Source: Clostridiales bacterium
Lineage (GTDB): Bacteria > Bacillota > Clostridia > Oscillospirales > Acutalibacteraceae
Length of the DNA stretch: 64,000 bases
Assembly: GCA_018364155.1 (NCBI GenBank)
Contig: JAGZMM010000001.1
Coordinates: forward strand, 496,001-560,000
Direction: 5' to 3'
Below, piece by piece: positions 24,342 to 32,800 of the stretch; position 1 is the stretch's first letter, and each line of letters opens with the position of its first letter. Below the pieces are notes generated by a model. That model made no database searches. It saw only the letters and a list, made by a program, of their open reading frames with translations, and was not told the DNA's origin. The translations under genes and the position numbers were made by a program.

Positions 24342-24704
24342 TCAGCGCTCTTCAATATGGGCCAAGCCTTTGTCGAAGATTTCACGGACGTGCTCGTCGT
24401 CCAAAGAATAATAGGCCATTTTCCCATCCCGGCGGGAGCGCACCAGGCGGGCCGACCGCAGCAGCCGAAGCTGGTGGGAAATGGCCGACTGACCCATCCC
24501 TAGAAGCTCGGAAATATCGGTTACGCTCAGCTCCTGCTCAAACAGTGCACACATGATGCGCACCCGGGTGGTATCGCCAAACACCTTGAAAAGCTCCGCC
24601 AAATCGTAGAGGATCTCTTCGTCGGGCATCTGGTCTTTGACCTGGGCGATCAATTCCTCGTGGGAAAGGTTGGCTTGCTGGATGGACTCGGGATTTGCAT
24701 TCAT
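24342..24704 (-). CDS. ArsR/SmtB-family metal-sensing repressor
   Basis: A 120-residue winged-helix repressor. ELFKVFGDTTRVRIMCALFEQELSVTDISELLGMGQSAISHQLRLLRSARLVRSRRDG is the DNA-binding domain. The alpha3 site Cys (ELCVC) of CadC/ArsR is absent (ELSV). The C-terminal helix LDDEHVREIFDKGLAHIEE has the D-x-H ... H-x2-E spacing of the alpha5 zinc site of CzrA/SmtB, so Zn (perhaps Co) sensing is likely. It sits directly upstream of the ATPase and behind its own promoter with an operator-like repeat; it probably represses both genes until metal binds. Confidence 0.92.
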   Translation of the reverse strand: MNANPESIQQANLSHEELIAQVKDQMPDEEILYDLAELFKVFGDTTRVRIMCALFEQELSVTDISELLGMGQSAISHQLRLLRSARLVRSRRDGKMAYYSLDDEHVREIFDKGLAHIEER

Positions 24705-24721
24705 TTTCTCAACCTCAATTC

Positions 24722-24780
24722 ATATGAGCATTTGTTCATTCGTTTGATTGTATTATACCAACCGACTATGCCGAAGTCAA
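24722..24780 (-). promoter_or_regulatory. Promoter and operator of arsR-metal ATPase
   Basis: TTGACT (24780-24775), 17-base spacer, TATAAT (24757-24752). Immediately downstream lies an imperfect inverted repeat, ATATGAGCA (24722-24730) and TGTTCATTC (24733-24741), with a two-base gap. This matches the TGAnCA...TGTTCA style of SmtB/CzrA operators and covers the early transcribed region. Confidence 0.75.
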
Positions 24781-24968
24781 TGGGTTTGTGCAAAAATTTT
24801 TTTGAGAATCTGTGGTGTCCATCTCCAGGATGCGTGTTTGCCGTTTCTTCCCTACCGGCTGCGCTTACGATGGGCAAAGGAAAGGGGCTTTTTGTATGAT
24901 AAAATGTATTCGACTCTATATTTTAAATAGGAAAAAATACATACTTATGGCAAGAGGTAAGTGAAGAT
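24781..24968. other. AT-rich spacer without a recognised gene
   Basis: Between the arsR promoter and the small RHH gene. It is clearly richer in A/T than neighbours and the plus strand has only weak, short frames (for example from 24660 and 24748) that lack ribosome sites. It may carry the RHH gene promoter (TATATTTTAAAT-like stretches near 24917), which I could not place with confidence. Confidence 0.3.
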
Positions 24969-25118
24969 ATGTCTGATTTTGTCCCAAAGCCATACAGAAA
25001 AGATCCCATTACCATTCGGATCAATGTTGAAAAGCTAGAAAAAATCAATAAGCTAGCAATCAAATACAATTTAAGCAAACCGAAGTTTATCAATGCAAAG
25101 AGCAACCCTTCATGTTAA
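24969..25118 (+). pseudogene. Truncated ribbon-helix-helix (CopG/Arc-like) protein
   Basis: ATG 24969 follows AGAGGTAAG. The 49-residue product begins SDFVPKPYRKDPITIRIN with VEKLEKINKLAIKYNLSKPKFIN, a pattern I know from short clostridial ribbon-helix-helix proteins: the DPITIRI strand and then helix A. In those proteins the FIN segment continues into a second long helix (about QCIEFAL...). Here it switches to AKSNPSC and stops, inside a perfect palindrome. The second helix is therefore missing and dimer formation is doubtful. It could be a remnant cut by recombination, or a very short functional variant. Confidence 0.55.
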
Positions 25119-25134
25119 CATGAAGGGTTGCTCT
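25099..25134. repeat. Perfect 36-bp palindrome at the end of the RHH gene
   Basis: AGAGCAACCCTTCATG (25099-25114), TTAA, CATGAAGGGTTGCTCT (25119-25134): a 16-base perfect stem, 18 if TTAA is counted. It covers the last codons and stop of the RHH frame. The sequence after it is AAAAATTAAG and before it mixed, so neither strand has a normal T-tract terminator. It may be a terminator of unusual form, a protein-binding site or the scar of an element. Confidence 0.75.
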
Positions 25135-25167
25135 AAAAATTAAGAAGGTATTTGCCTTAAAGAGATT

Positions 25168-27423
25168 TTAATGGGCGTATACTCTCTTTCTCACTACCAG
25201 GAGCGTCAACCCTGCCATACCTATCACTACATACAGCGCGATCGGAATAGCAGACTTTCTTTCTCCCGTCTGAGGATTATTGACCGGAGAGTCAGAAGTA
25301 GGTTCTCCAGAAGAGGTTCCGTCCGGGGAAGAAGGTTCATCTGAAGGTGTCTCGTCTGGGGACAATACTGCAAACAAAGCAGCGTAAGCAGCGTCCGCTT
25401 CCCTCTGATTTGTAAAGTTGCTGCCGTATGCCTCCACGGCCGCATCATACGCTTCACCGGTGATCCCAAGAGAGGTTGCTTCGTCAATCAGTTCGCCAAG
25501 TTCTGTCTTAACGGCCATACCGGGAGCAATTCTCGCATTGGTAGCCTGTTCATAGGAATAGGCCATCGCGATCAGAGTTTCCTCGGTGAAGGCGTCGCCA
25601 GTGAACTGAAGATTAATGGATTCGTTGTTGTTTTCCACCGTGCGATAACCGGTAGGCAGGCTGATACTCGGATATCCGGCCTTAGCTGCGATACCGGTTG
25701 TCCCACCGTTTAAGCTGATAAGCGCGTCCAAATCATAGGTATCGAGCAGGTAATTGATACCATTCTTTCTTGAGTATTCCACATCTGCAGCACGCTGCTC
25801 AGCAGCTGTCTGCATATCCTGGGACTCAGGGCTGATGTCATAACCAGCGCACTCCTCCAGGATAGTCTGGCCGTATTTAAGCCGCTCGGGATAGAGCTTG
25901 TTAAAAGCAATAATATCATTGAGGCTGGTGATGGAAGAATTCGCGAGAGAAATATTGTGATTGCTGAGGGAATCCAGATAATTCTGAATATCAAGAGCGA
26001 AATCGTAATAAAGCACCCTGGAAGATGGAGCCTCCGGCAAGAGCGTTGACATAGCGGTGCCCGATTCATTATTAGCATAGACAATGGTTGCACCTTTCGC
26101 CTCTAGGGTTTCAATAGCCTTAACAAAGGCTTCGTAAACGTCTGGCTGAGTCTCCTTGTTCGGGATGCTGTAAACGCCCAGCCGCTTGCCCTGCAGTCCA
26201 TCTTCGTCGAGATACGCAGTATAGTCCGGTTCAGCCTTTTCGTTAAAGTAGTCCTGATCAACTAGGATATCATTGTCCACCCCGACATACATTTCGTTGT
26301 CCGCACTATCATAGCCCTGCATAGCGGAGAGGAACAGCGCCACATCACTAACGTTACGTCCCATGGGGCCAGCAGTGTCCTGGCTGTGGGAGAGCGGAAT
26401 TACGCCGCTGCGGCTAACCAGACCTACTGTGGGCTTTAAGCCAACCAAAGAATTGGCCCTAGTGGGGGACAGAATGGAACCGGAGGTCTCGGTGCCGATG
26501 GTGATAGCAGCTAGAGCTGCTGCGCCGCCTGCACCGGATCCAGAAGAGGATCCGGACGGATTAATTACGCCCGGCTTATAAGGACAGAGAACCTGCCCAC
26601 CTAAAGTGGAATACCCGCTGGGCATTCTTACAGTGGTGCCATCAGGCAACTCGATGCCAGAGGTGATGAAGTTCGCGAATTCGGAAAGATTGGTTTTGCC
26701 AAGGATGATAGCCCCCGCATTTTTAATCTGTTTAACCAGAAATGCGTCTTCCTCTGTATAGTTATTAGCCAAGGCGATGGATCCTGCTGTGGTGGGCATT
26801 CCGTCGGAAGCCTGGGTATTGATGTTATCCTTGATAATAACAGGGATACCAAACATACCTGTTGCCTTGGAAGGATCTGCTTTGACGGCTTCGTCGCACT
26901 TGGCCGCCTCACTCAGTGCATTTTCATTAAGGGCGCGGATGGCATTGATCTTAATAGTGTGATTGTTATAGAGGTCGATGCGAGTTAGATACATCTGAAC
27001 AAGACGGGCGTAGGTTAAATTTCCCTCTTTCACCATCATCTGCATGTCATCTATCGTCGCATAGTTGAGGTCGATCACCAATGTGTCTAGTGCAACTTGC
27101 AGAGAAAGACCCGCTGTGTTGATATCGTCGAGAGTGTCTTGCAGGGTCATAGCCTTGGCCTGTGCCAAAGCATACTCTACATCTGCTGCAAGCTCAGGGT
27201 CTTCGCCTTTAAGGCTAACCTCTTGTGCTTGTGCAATCAAATCCTCCAGATTTGATAAAGCCGCTGCTTTGCTGGTTTCACAACTGCTTAGGCCATCTGC
27301 CTCCAACGCCGAAGCGGAAGGAAGAGAAAGCTGCACGCAGCTGAAAGTCAGTGCCACGGAAAGCATAACCGTGAGCACTTTTTTCCAACAAATCGACTTC
27401 ACGTTTGTTGCAAAAGACTTCAT
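25168..27423 (-). CDS. Secreted, sortase-anchored amidase-signature hydrolase
   Basis: A 751-residue surface protein. Residues 1-40 are a signal peptide (KKVLTVMLSVALTFSCVQLSLPSASA). Next is a helical ~90-residue linker, then the amidase-signature domain (~residues 110-640): PVIIKDNIN gives the catalytic Lys, NPSGSSSGSGAGGAAAL the cis-Ser loop, and IGTETSGSI the nucleophilic Ser. A second helical repeat and a Ser/Pro/Thr-rich stretch follow. The C-terminus has NPQTGE, a hydrophobic helix (IPIALYVVIGMAGLTLLVV) and RKRVYAH, a sortase sorting signal. Base composition is more A/T-rich than neighbours. Most amidase-signature enzymes are cytosolic, so its substrate (an extracellular amide) is open. 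Confidence 0.9.
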   Translation of the reverse strand: MKSFATNVKSICWKKVLTVMLSVALTFSCVQLSLPSASALEADGLSSCETSKAAALSNLEDLIAQAQEVSLKGEDPELAADVEYALAQAKAMTLQDTLDDINTAGLSLQVALDTLVIDLNYATIDDMQMMVKEGNLTYARLVQMYLTRIDLYNNHTIKINAIRALNENALSEAAKCDEAVKADPSKATGMFGIPVIIKDNINTQASDGMPTTAGSIALANNYTEEDAFLVKQIKNAGAIILGKTNLSEFANFITSGIELPDGTTVRMPSGYSTLGGQVLCPYKPGVINPSGSSSGSGAGGAAALAAITIGTETSGSILSPTRANSLVGLKPTVGLVSRSGVIPLSHSQDTAGPMGRNVSDVALFLSAMQGYDSADNEMYVGVDNDILVDQDYFNEKAEPDYTAYLDEDGLQGKRLGVYSIPNKETQPDVYEAFVKAIETLEAKGATIVYANNESGTAMSTLLPEAPSSRVLYYDFALDIQNYLDSLSNHNISLANSSITSLNDIIAFNKLYPERLKYGQTILEECAGYDISPESQDMQTAAEQRAADVEYSRKNGINYLLDTYDLDALISLNGGTTGIAAKAGYPSISLPTGYRTVENNNESINLQFTGDAFTEETLIAMAYSYEQATNARIAPGMAVKTELGELIDEATSLGITGEAYDAAVEAYGSNFTNQREADAAYAALFAVLSPDETPSDEPSSPDGTSSGEPTSDSPVNNPQTGERKSAIPIALYVVIGMAGLTLLVVRKRVYAH

Positions 27424-27487
27424 GTTTGTTCCTCCTTTAAAGAAAAGATCGATCTGCTGTTTAAGGCAAAGCTACCCCGCGCAACAG

Positions 27488-27536
27488 AAAAAGGCATTAA
27501 ACGGAGGATTTTCCATTTCTCCGTTTAACGCCTTTG
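27488..27536 (-). promoter_or_regulatory. Terminator-like hairpin in the leader of the amidase gene
   Basis: On the minus strand AAAGGCGTTAAACGGAG and CTCCGTTTAATGCCTTT pair (one mismatch) and run into TTTTTC. It lies about 20 bases after the predicted transcription start and 65 bases before the start codon, where an attenuator would be. Confidence 0.55.
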
Positions 27537-27562
27537 TTAACAAAACATGTTCTGTTATCTAT

Positions 27563-27591
27563 ATAATAAAGCGCTGCGGATGCATTGTCAA
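27563..27591 (-). promoter_or_regulatory. Promoter of the amidase gene
   Basis: TTGACA (27591-27586), 17-base spacer, TATTAT (27568-27563); predicted start near 27556, giving a leader of about 133 bases. Confidence 0.65.
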
Positions 27592-27990
27592 TTCTTATGA
27601 GGAACTTTTTATTGTTTCTATATTTTGAATGAAAACACTTCATATATTTTTCATTTTTTGCTCATAATTAAAAACTCTCGTGCGCAAAAAGCATTTTTTC
27701 CCATTTTTCTTTTAAAAATGCTTCCATGTCTGCGTAAACACCTCTTCCTACCGATGAGCATGCGTTACGATTGCTCGGAAATTTCAGGTATTGATCTTTG
27801 TAGTTTTCGTGATCAATAGTACCTGTCTCTTCCCGACCATAACGGCGAAGCGGGCGTTTTAAAAAACATATGGTTTCCGGATGTTTAGGCCAAGGACGGA
27901 TTTCAAATAAAAACAGCGAAATTCTGGGAAAACTTTGGATAAGGAAGATATTCTTCATCCGCTTGTTTTGTTACTGGACCTCCGGCAAAC

Positions 27991-28026
27991 GAAAAAGGCC
28001 GCCCGTTCACGGCGCGGCCTTTTTCG
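27991..28026 (-). terminator. Terminator overlapping the 3' end of tyrA
   Basis: AAAAAGGCCGC and GCGGCCTTTTT arms (27992-28024). The stop codon of tyrA lies inside the loop side, and on the minus strand it ends in TTTTTC. Confidence 0.75.
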
Positions 28027-28870
28027 TTTCCTTCGCTTCAAGCAAACTTTCTTCCTTTAACTCCCGTCCTTCCCGAAGCAGGGTGCGCAGCCCGTCGGCG
28101 TCTTCGTTTGCAATTGCCTGACGGTATTCGGCGAGCTTTTCGAGAATGCAGTCGATTTCCGCCAGAAGCGGGTCCTTGTTCATCAGAAACAGGGTGGTCC
28201 ACATGTCCTCATTGAGCTTGGCCACCCGGGTCAGGTCCTGGAAGCTGCCGCCGGTAAAGCCGCCCTGCTTTTTCAGGGTGGGGCTTTTGACGTACGCGTT
28301 GGACACTACATGGGCAAGCTGGGAGGTAAAGGCGATAATCCGGTCGTGCTCCTGTGGGGTGGTCAGCACAACCCGGGCAAATCCGATTTCCTTTGCCAGT
28401 GCCTCTACCGCATCGATGCTGGGGGCAGGGGTATCCGCCGACGGGGTGATGATAAAGCTCGCCCGGTCAAAAAGGCTGTCAAGCGAATAGGCAAAACCGG
28501 AAAACTCCCGTCCCGCCATGGGATGGGTTCCCACAAAGGAGACGCCTCTTTGCCGCAGCGGAAGAGTCACCTGGTCCACCACCGCCTTTTTGACGCCGCA
28601 TACGTCTGCCACGATGCTACCCGGGCGAAAATGGGCGGCGTTTTCCAGGATAAAGTCGATGGTCTGCCGGGGATGAAGGCAGACCAGAGTCAGGTCCGCC
28701 TGGGACAGGCCCTCAGGCTCGATGACCCGATCGATGGCCCCCTGGTTTAAGGCGGCGTGCAGGGTCTCCCCGCTTTTGTCCAACCCAAAGCACAGATGCT
28801 TGGTGCGGTGCTTGATCGCCTTGCACAGCGATCCGCCGATCAAACCCAGGCCTACTACCGCAATGTTCAT
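28007..28870 (-). CDS. tyrA: Prephenate dehydrogenase TyrA
   Basis: Oxidatively decarboxylates prephenate to 4-hydroxyphenylpyruvate for tyrosine synthesis. NAD-binding VVGLGLIGGSLCKAI at residues 5-19, then DVCGVKKAVV, FVGTHPMAGREFSGF with the substrate-binding His, and TPQEHDRIIAFTSQLAHVVSNAY. At 287 residues it is the short form without an ACT regulatory domain. Its ATG overlaps the stop of the upstream hydrolase (ATGA). It is the last gene of a five-gene minus-strand run and ends at a hairpin. Confidence 0.94.
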   Translation of the reverse strand: MNIAVVGLGLIGGSLCKAIKHRTKHLCFGLDKSGETLHAALNQGAIDRVIEPEGLSQADLTLVCLHPRQTIDFILENAAHFRPGSIVADVCGVKKAVVDQVTLPLRQRGVSFVGTHPMAGREFSGFAYSLDSLFDRASFIITPSADTPAPSIDAVEALAKEIGFARVVLTTPQEHDRIIAFTSQLAHVVSNAYVKSPTLKKQGGFTGGSFQDLTRVAKLNEDMWTTLFLMNKDPLLAEIDCILEKLAEYRQAIANEDADGLRTLLREGRELKEESLLEAKETKKAAP

Positions 28871-29817
28871 GCTTTTTCCCCTTTCGCCGTGGTGATGAGA
28901 AAACGAAGAATGTCCTTATACACATCGCTTCGATTGATCTCGTTGATGATCTCATGCCGCCCGCCTTTATAAAGTTTGCAGTCCACCTGCTTGACCCCAG
29001 CCTCGCGCAAACGCCGGTACACCTTCTCTACCCCTTTGCCGAACTGGCCCACCGGGTCCATATCCCCGCTAAGCAGGAGAATGGGCAGGTCCTTTGGCAC
29101 GCTTTTGGCCCATTCCTTTTTGGAAACGGTCTTTAGAAGGTGAAACAGGTTATAAAAGCCGTTGAGAGTAAAGAGAAAATGGCAGTAGGGGTCCTCCACG
29201 TACCGGTCCACAATTTGCGGATCGCGGCTGAGCCAGTCAAAGGAGGAGCGGTGCTGCTCATATTTGCGGTTATAAAAGCCGAAGGCCATGCCGTTAATAA
29301 GACGGCTGCGGTGCCGATCTCCTTTGAATAGGCCGATGAACTTGGCAAGCGCCATTCCGACACCCGCCAGCGGTTCTCCCCCGCTGGTACCCACAATCAG
29401 CGCCCCGGTCAGCTCCTGGCCGTACTGGCTCAAATAAGCCCGGGCGGCGAAGGAACCCATGCTGTGCCCCAGCAGGAAGATGGGAAGGCCGGGGTACTGG
29501 CTGCGGATTTTAGCTGTCAGCTGATGCAGGTCCTTGGGCAGAGTGCGCCAGCCATCCTTCTGGTCGAAGTACCCTAAGTCCTCCTGTTTGGGCGCGGTCT
29601 TACCGTGGCCCAGATGGTCGTTACCGCACACGAGAACGCCCGCCCGGGTCATTTCCTCTAGAAAAGGCACCTGCTCGTACCGTTCGATGTATTCGCACAT
29701 GCCGTGGGAAAGCTGCAACACCGCCCAGGGCTTTTCCCCTGGCGTATACACATAATAGGCGACCTGATCGATTCCGTTGGCGCTCAAAAAGAACCCGGTG
29801 GTCTTTTGGTAGGACAC
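28867..29817 (-). CDS. Alpha/beta hydrolase (lysophospholipase/monoacylglycerol lipase-like)
   Basis: A 316-residue serine hydrolase. HGMCEYIERYEQVPF near residue 38 and NDHLGHGKT give the oxyanion region, LLGHSMGSFAAR near residue 118 holds the nucleophile elbow GHSMG, LLSGDMDPVGQFGKGV provides the acid, and LYKGGRHEIINE the catalytic His. No signal peptide. Members of this group cleave lysophospholipids or monoglycerides. It lies 30 bases after sbcC and overlaps tyrA by four bases, although no functional link with either is evident. Confidence 0.88.
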   Translation of the reverse strand: MSYQKTTGFFLSANGIDQVAYYVYTPGEKPWAVLQLSHGMCEYIERYEQVPFLEEMTRAGVLVCGNDHLGHGKTAPKQEDLGYFDQKDGWRTLPKDLHQLTAKIRSQYPGLPIFLLGHSMGSFAARAYLSQYGQELTGALIVGTSGGEPLAGVGMALAKFIGLFKGDRHRSRLINGMAFGFYNRKYEQHRSSFDWLSRDPQIVDRYVEDPYCHFLFTLNGFYNLFHLLKTVSKKEWAKSVPKDLPILLLSGDMDPVGQFGKGVEKVYRRLREAGVKQVDCKLYKGGRHEIINEINRSDVYKDILRFLITTAKGEKA

Positions 29818-29847
29818 GTTTCTTTCCTCCTTCTGCTGCAGGATGGT

Positions 29848-32800
29848 TTATCCGCAAATCAGCTCCACTTTGCTGCCTCCCTTGGGATCGGGGGACACTT
29901 CGATTTTCGCGGCGATCCGCTCCCGAAGTTCCCCTACATGAGAGATGATCCCGATCAGCCGTCCGCCCGACTGAAGCTCGGACAGCGCCCGCATGACGCA
30001 TTCGAGCGTCTGGGCGTCCAGAGTGCCGAATCCTTCGTCGATGAACACCGAATCCAGCCGGATGCCGCCCGCGTAGCTTTGCACCGTGTCCGCCAGGCCG
30101 AAGGCCAGAGCCAGCGACGCCAAAAACAACTCGCCACCCGACAGGGTGTTGACGCTGCGCTCGCCGCCCCGGTAGCCGTCTAAAACCGCCAGGTCCAGCC
30201 CCCGGTAGCCCTGGCCGCCCTGCCGGTCCATGCGCACTAGGTTATACTGGCCCCGGCTTAAACGGAAGAGATACTGGTTTGCGGCGCTTACAATGTCGTC
30301 GAGCATGATACCCAGCACAAACTGATGCACCGGAATTTTACGGGAATTTTTTCCGCTTAAAAGCTCTGCCAGAGCCCCCGCCGTGCGGTACTGCTCCTCT
30401 AGTCCTTCCTGCTCTTTGCAATACGCTTGGGCTCGTTTGCAAGCCTCATGGAGCGCCGCCTCCCGCTCCTGCAACCGGCCTATGGCCGCATCCTGTTCGG
30501 CCTTTTCCTTGGAAAGAGCGTCCCGCTTTTCGGTAAGGTTTGCCAAATCAGGAACAGGTACGCCGGAAAGCTGCTCCTGAAGCTGGGCAATCACATCCTT
30601 GACCGCCGCCTGCTCCTTGTCATACTGGTCGATGGCCTGCTCCATTTGAGACAGCCGGTCGAGCAGTTCTTTTTGCAAAGCGGGGTCCTCCCCAGGCGTA
30701 AGCCCAGCGGCTCTGCACTGGTGTTCATATTCAGCCTGGGCGTGAACCTGTTGGTCGGAGGCTTTTTTCACTGCCTGAAAAGCGGCCGCCGCCCCTTCCT
30801 TTGCTCCGGACAGGTTGGATTTTGCCTGTGACAATCCTTCCTGAAGCCGTGCAGCGGTTTCCTTTCTTTGCTGCAGGCAAAGCCGATGCTCGCCGATCGC
30901 CGCCGTCAGCTTTCCAGTATCCGTTTCCTGTCCCTGCAGCGCTGTTATTAGCTCCTGGACGCTCGCCTGGGCTTTGGCTGCGGCCACCGCCGCCTGCTGC
31001 GCGTCCTTGCGGCTTTGCTCAAGCCGCTCCTTTGCCGCGGGCAGGTCCCGGCGCAGCTTATCAAGCAGCGCTTCCCCTTTCGGCCGGTCCCGCTGGGCTT
31101 TCTGGGCCGCAAAAAGTCTCTCGTTTGCTTCCGACAGGGCCGGTTCGATGGCGCTTTCTTCGATCTCGAACCGAGCAAAGGCATCTTTTGCCCGCGCCAG
31201 CGCCTGTTTTGCCGCCTCATAGGCTGTTTCCCTGCGGTGAAGTTCCTGCTCCGCCGCTTCCTGGGCCTCCTTTGCCGCCTGCTCGTTCTCCCGCGCAGCC
31301 TGCACTTCTTTTGGCGCCGGCGCGTTTTCTGCCGGGCGTGCAGGAGCGGGGTGATGTAGGGACCCGCACACCGGGCAGGGTTCTTCCTCTTTTAATAAGG
31401 ACGCGAGCAGGTAGGCCGCGTCCGCTCGGGACGCCGCTTCCAGTTGCAAAAGCGTTTCTCTGCGGCTGGCAAGGACCCGCTGGGCCTGTGCCGCCTGTTT
31501 GCCCGCCGCCAGTTTCGCGGCGAGCGTCTCCCGCTCGGTTTCCTGGGCGCCGCGCAGGGCGGACAAAGCATCCTTTGCCGCCGTCATCGTCTGCACCCGC
31601 AGAGAAAGCTCCGGAAGCTTAGAGAGATACGTTTGAAACTGCTCGCGCAGATAATTTTCGCCTTTTTCGATGCGCGCCTGCAACGCAGTGGCCTCGGCGG
31701 CGGCCTCTTCTTCCCGTTTTCCGGCTTTCTCGGCGGCCTGTGCCGCCAAGGAAGCCGCCTTCCTCGCCTGAGTCAACCGCTTTGCATCCTCCAGCGCCCG
31801 TTCCAGGATGCTGAGCCTGCGGCTTTCCTCTTCCGCCTCTTTTTGCAGGTGGGGGATGGCGCTGGCCGCCTCCTGGGCCTCACGGCAGGCGGCCTCGGCG
31901 GCACTTTCCCGCCGCCTGCTTTCCTGCTCTTCTCTTACCGCGTCCCTTTCCCGCTTGGCAGCAGACTGCCACATCTGAAAATAAGGCTGCACCCCTTTGA
32001 GCTTAACTCCATAGGCGTACTGCTTACGAAACCCGTCCATCTCCTCCGCTTTAAGACGAAGCTGCACTTGCCGTTCCTTGGCGGAAGAAAGCCGGTCGAA
32101 CCGTTCCTTTTGCCGAGCGGCTTCCTGCAACTGAACATTTGCTTCCTGTAAGGCTTTTTGGAGCAAAGTCTCCTGTTCCTTTGCTTGCTGCCCGTCTTGC
32201 CGGCAGGCGTCCCGCTTTTCCAATAAGCCGGAAAGGTCCTCCACCTGGTAAGACGCAAGCAAAGGAGCGAGCCCAGCGGATATCTGTTTGAGCTGCTCTT
32301 TGAGCTTGTTTGCCCGCTCGTTTGCCCGCTCGGCAATCCGTTTCCACTTCCCGGTGGCGAACAGCACCTCCAAAATTCCTTCCTTTTCGCTGGAGGAGGC
32401 GGTGAGCAGCTTGCGAAACTCTCCCTGGGGCAGCACAATCACCTGGGAAAACTGCTCATAGGTAAAGCCAAGCAGTTCCTTCGCCTTCTGGGCCACCTCC
32501 AACCCTGTGGCCAGCAGCCGCCAGCCGTCCGCCGTCCAGACAAAGCATTCCGCCGTGCTCTCCTGCTTGAGTTCGGTAGCACCCGACCGCTTCTTGACCA
32601 TGCGTTGCAAAAAGGTGCGCACAAAGCGATAGCGTTTTGCTCCTAGGGTAAACTCGAATTCCACCACCGTGGGCGTATCCTGAGAGGCACCGGTGCTGCG
32701 AAGCTCCTTCCAGTCCCTGCGCAAAGCTCCGGTAGCCCTGCCGTAGAGAGCGCAGCTCATGGCGTCGAGCAGGGTGGTCTTGCCCGAACCGGTGGGGCCG

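Larger units (their letters stand above)
27424..28006. other. AT-rich intergenic stretch; one possible small ORF on the minus strand
   Basis: Holds the amidase promoter and leader hairpin (27488-27591). At 27668-27958 on the minus strand an open frame encodes 96 residues with believable composition (FEIRPWPKHPETICFLKRPL, then KDQYLKFPSN, ending FLKEKWEKMLF). Its ribosome site is weak and I do not recognise the protein. It could be a small gene or a decayed remnant. The tyrA terminator closes the region. Confidence 0.35.

Noticed and set aside
30801..31622. Long plus-strand frame opposite sbcC
   Set aside because: Pro/Arg/Leu-rich composition typical of the antisense of an Ala/Glu-rich coiled coil; sbcC on the minus strand is clearly real.
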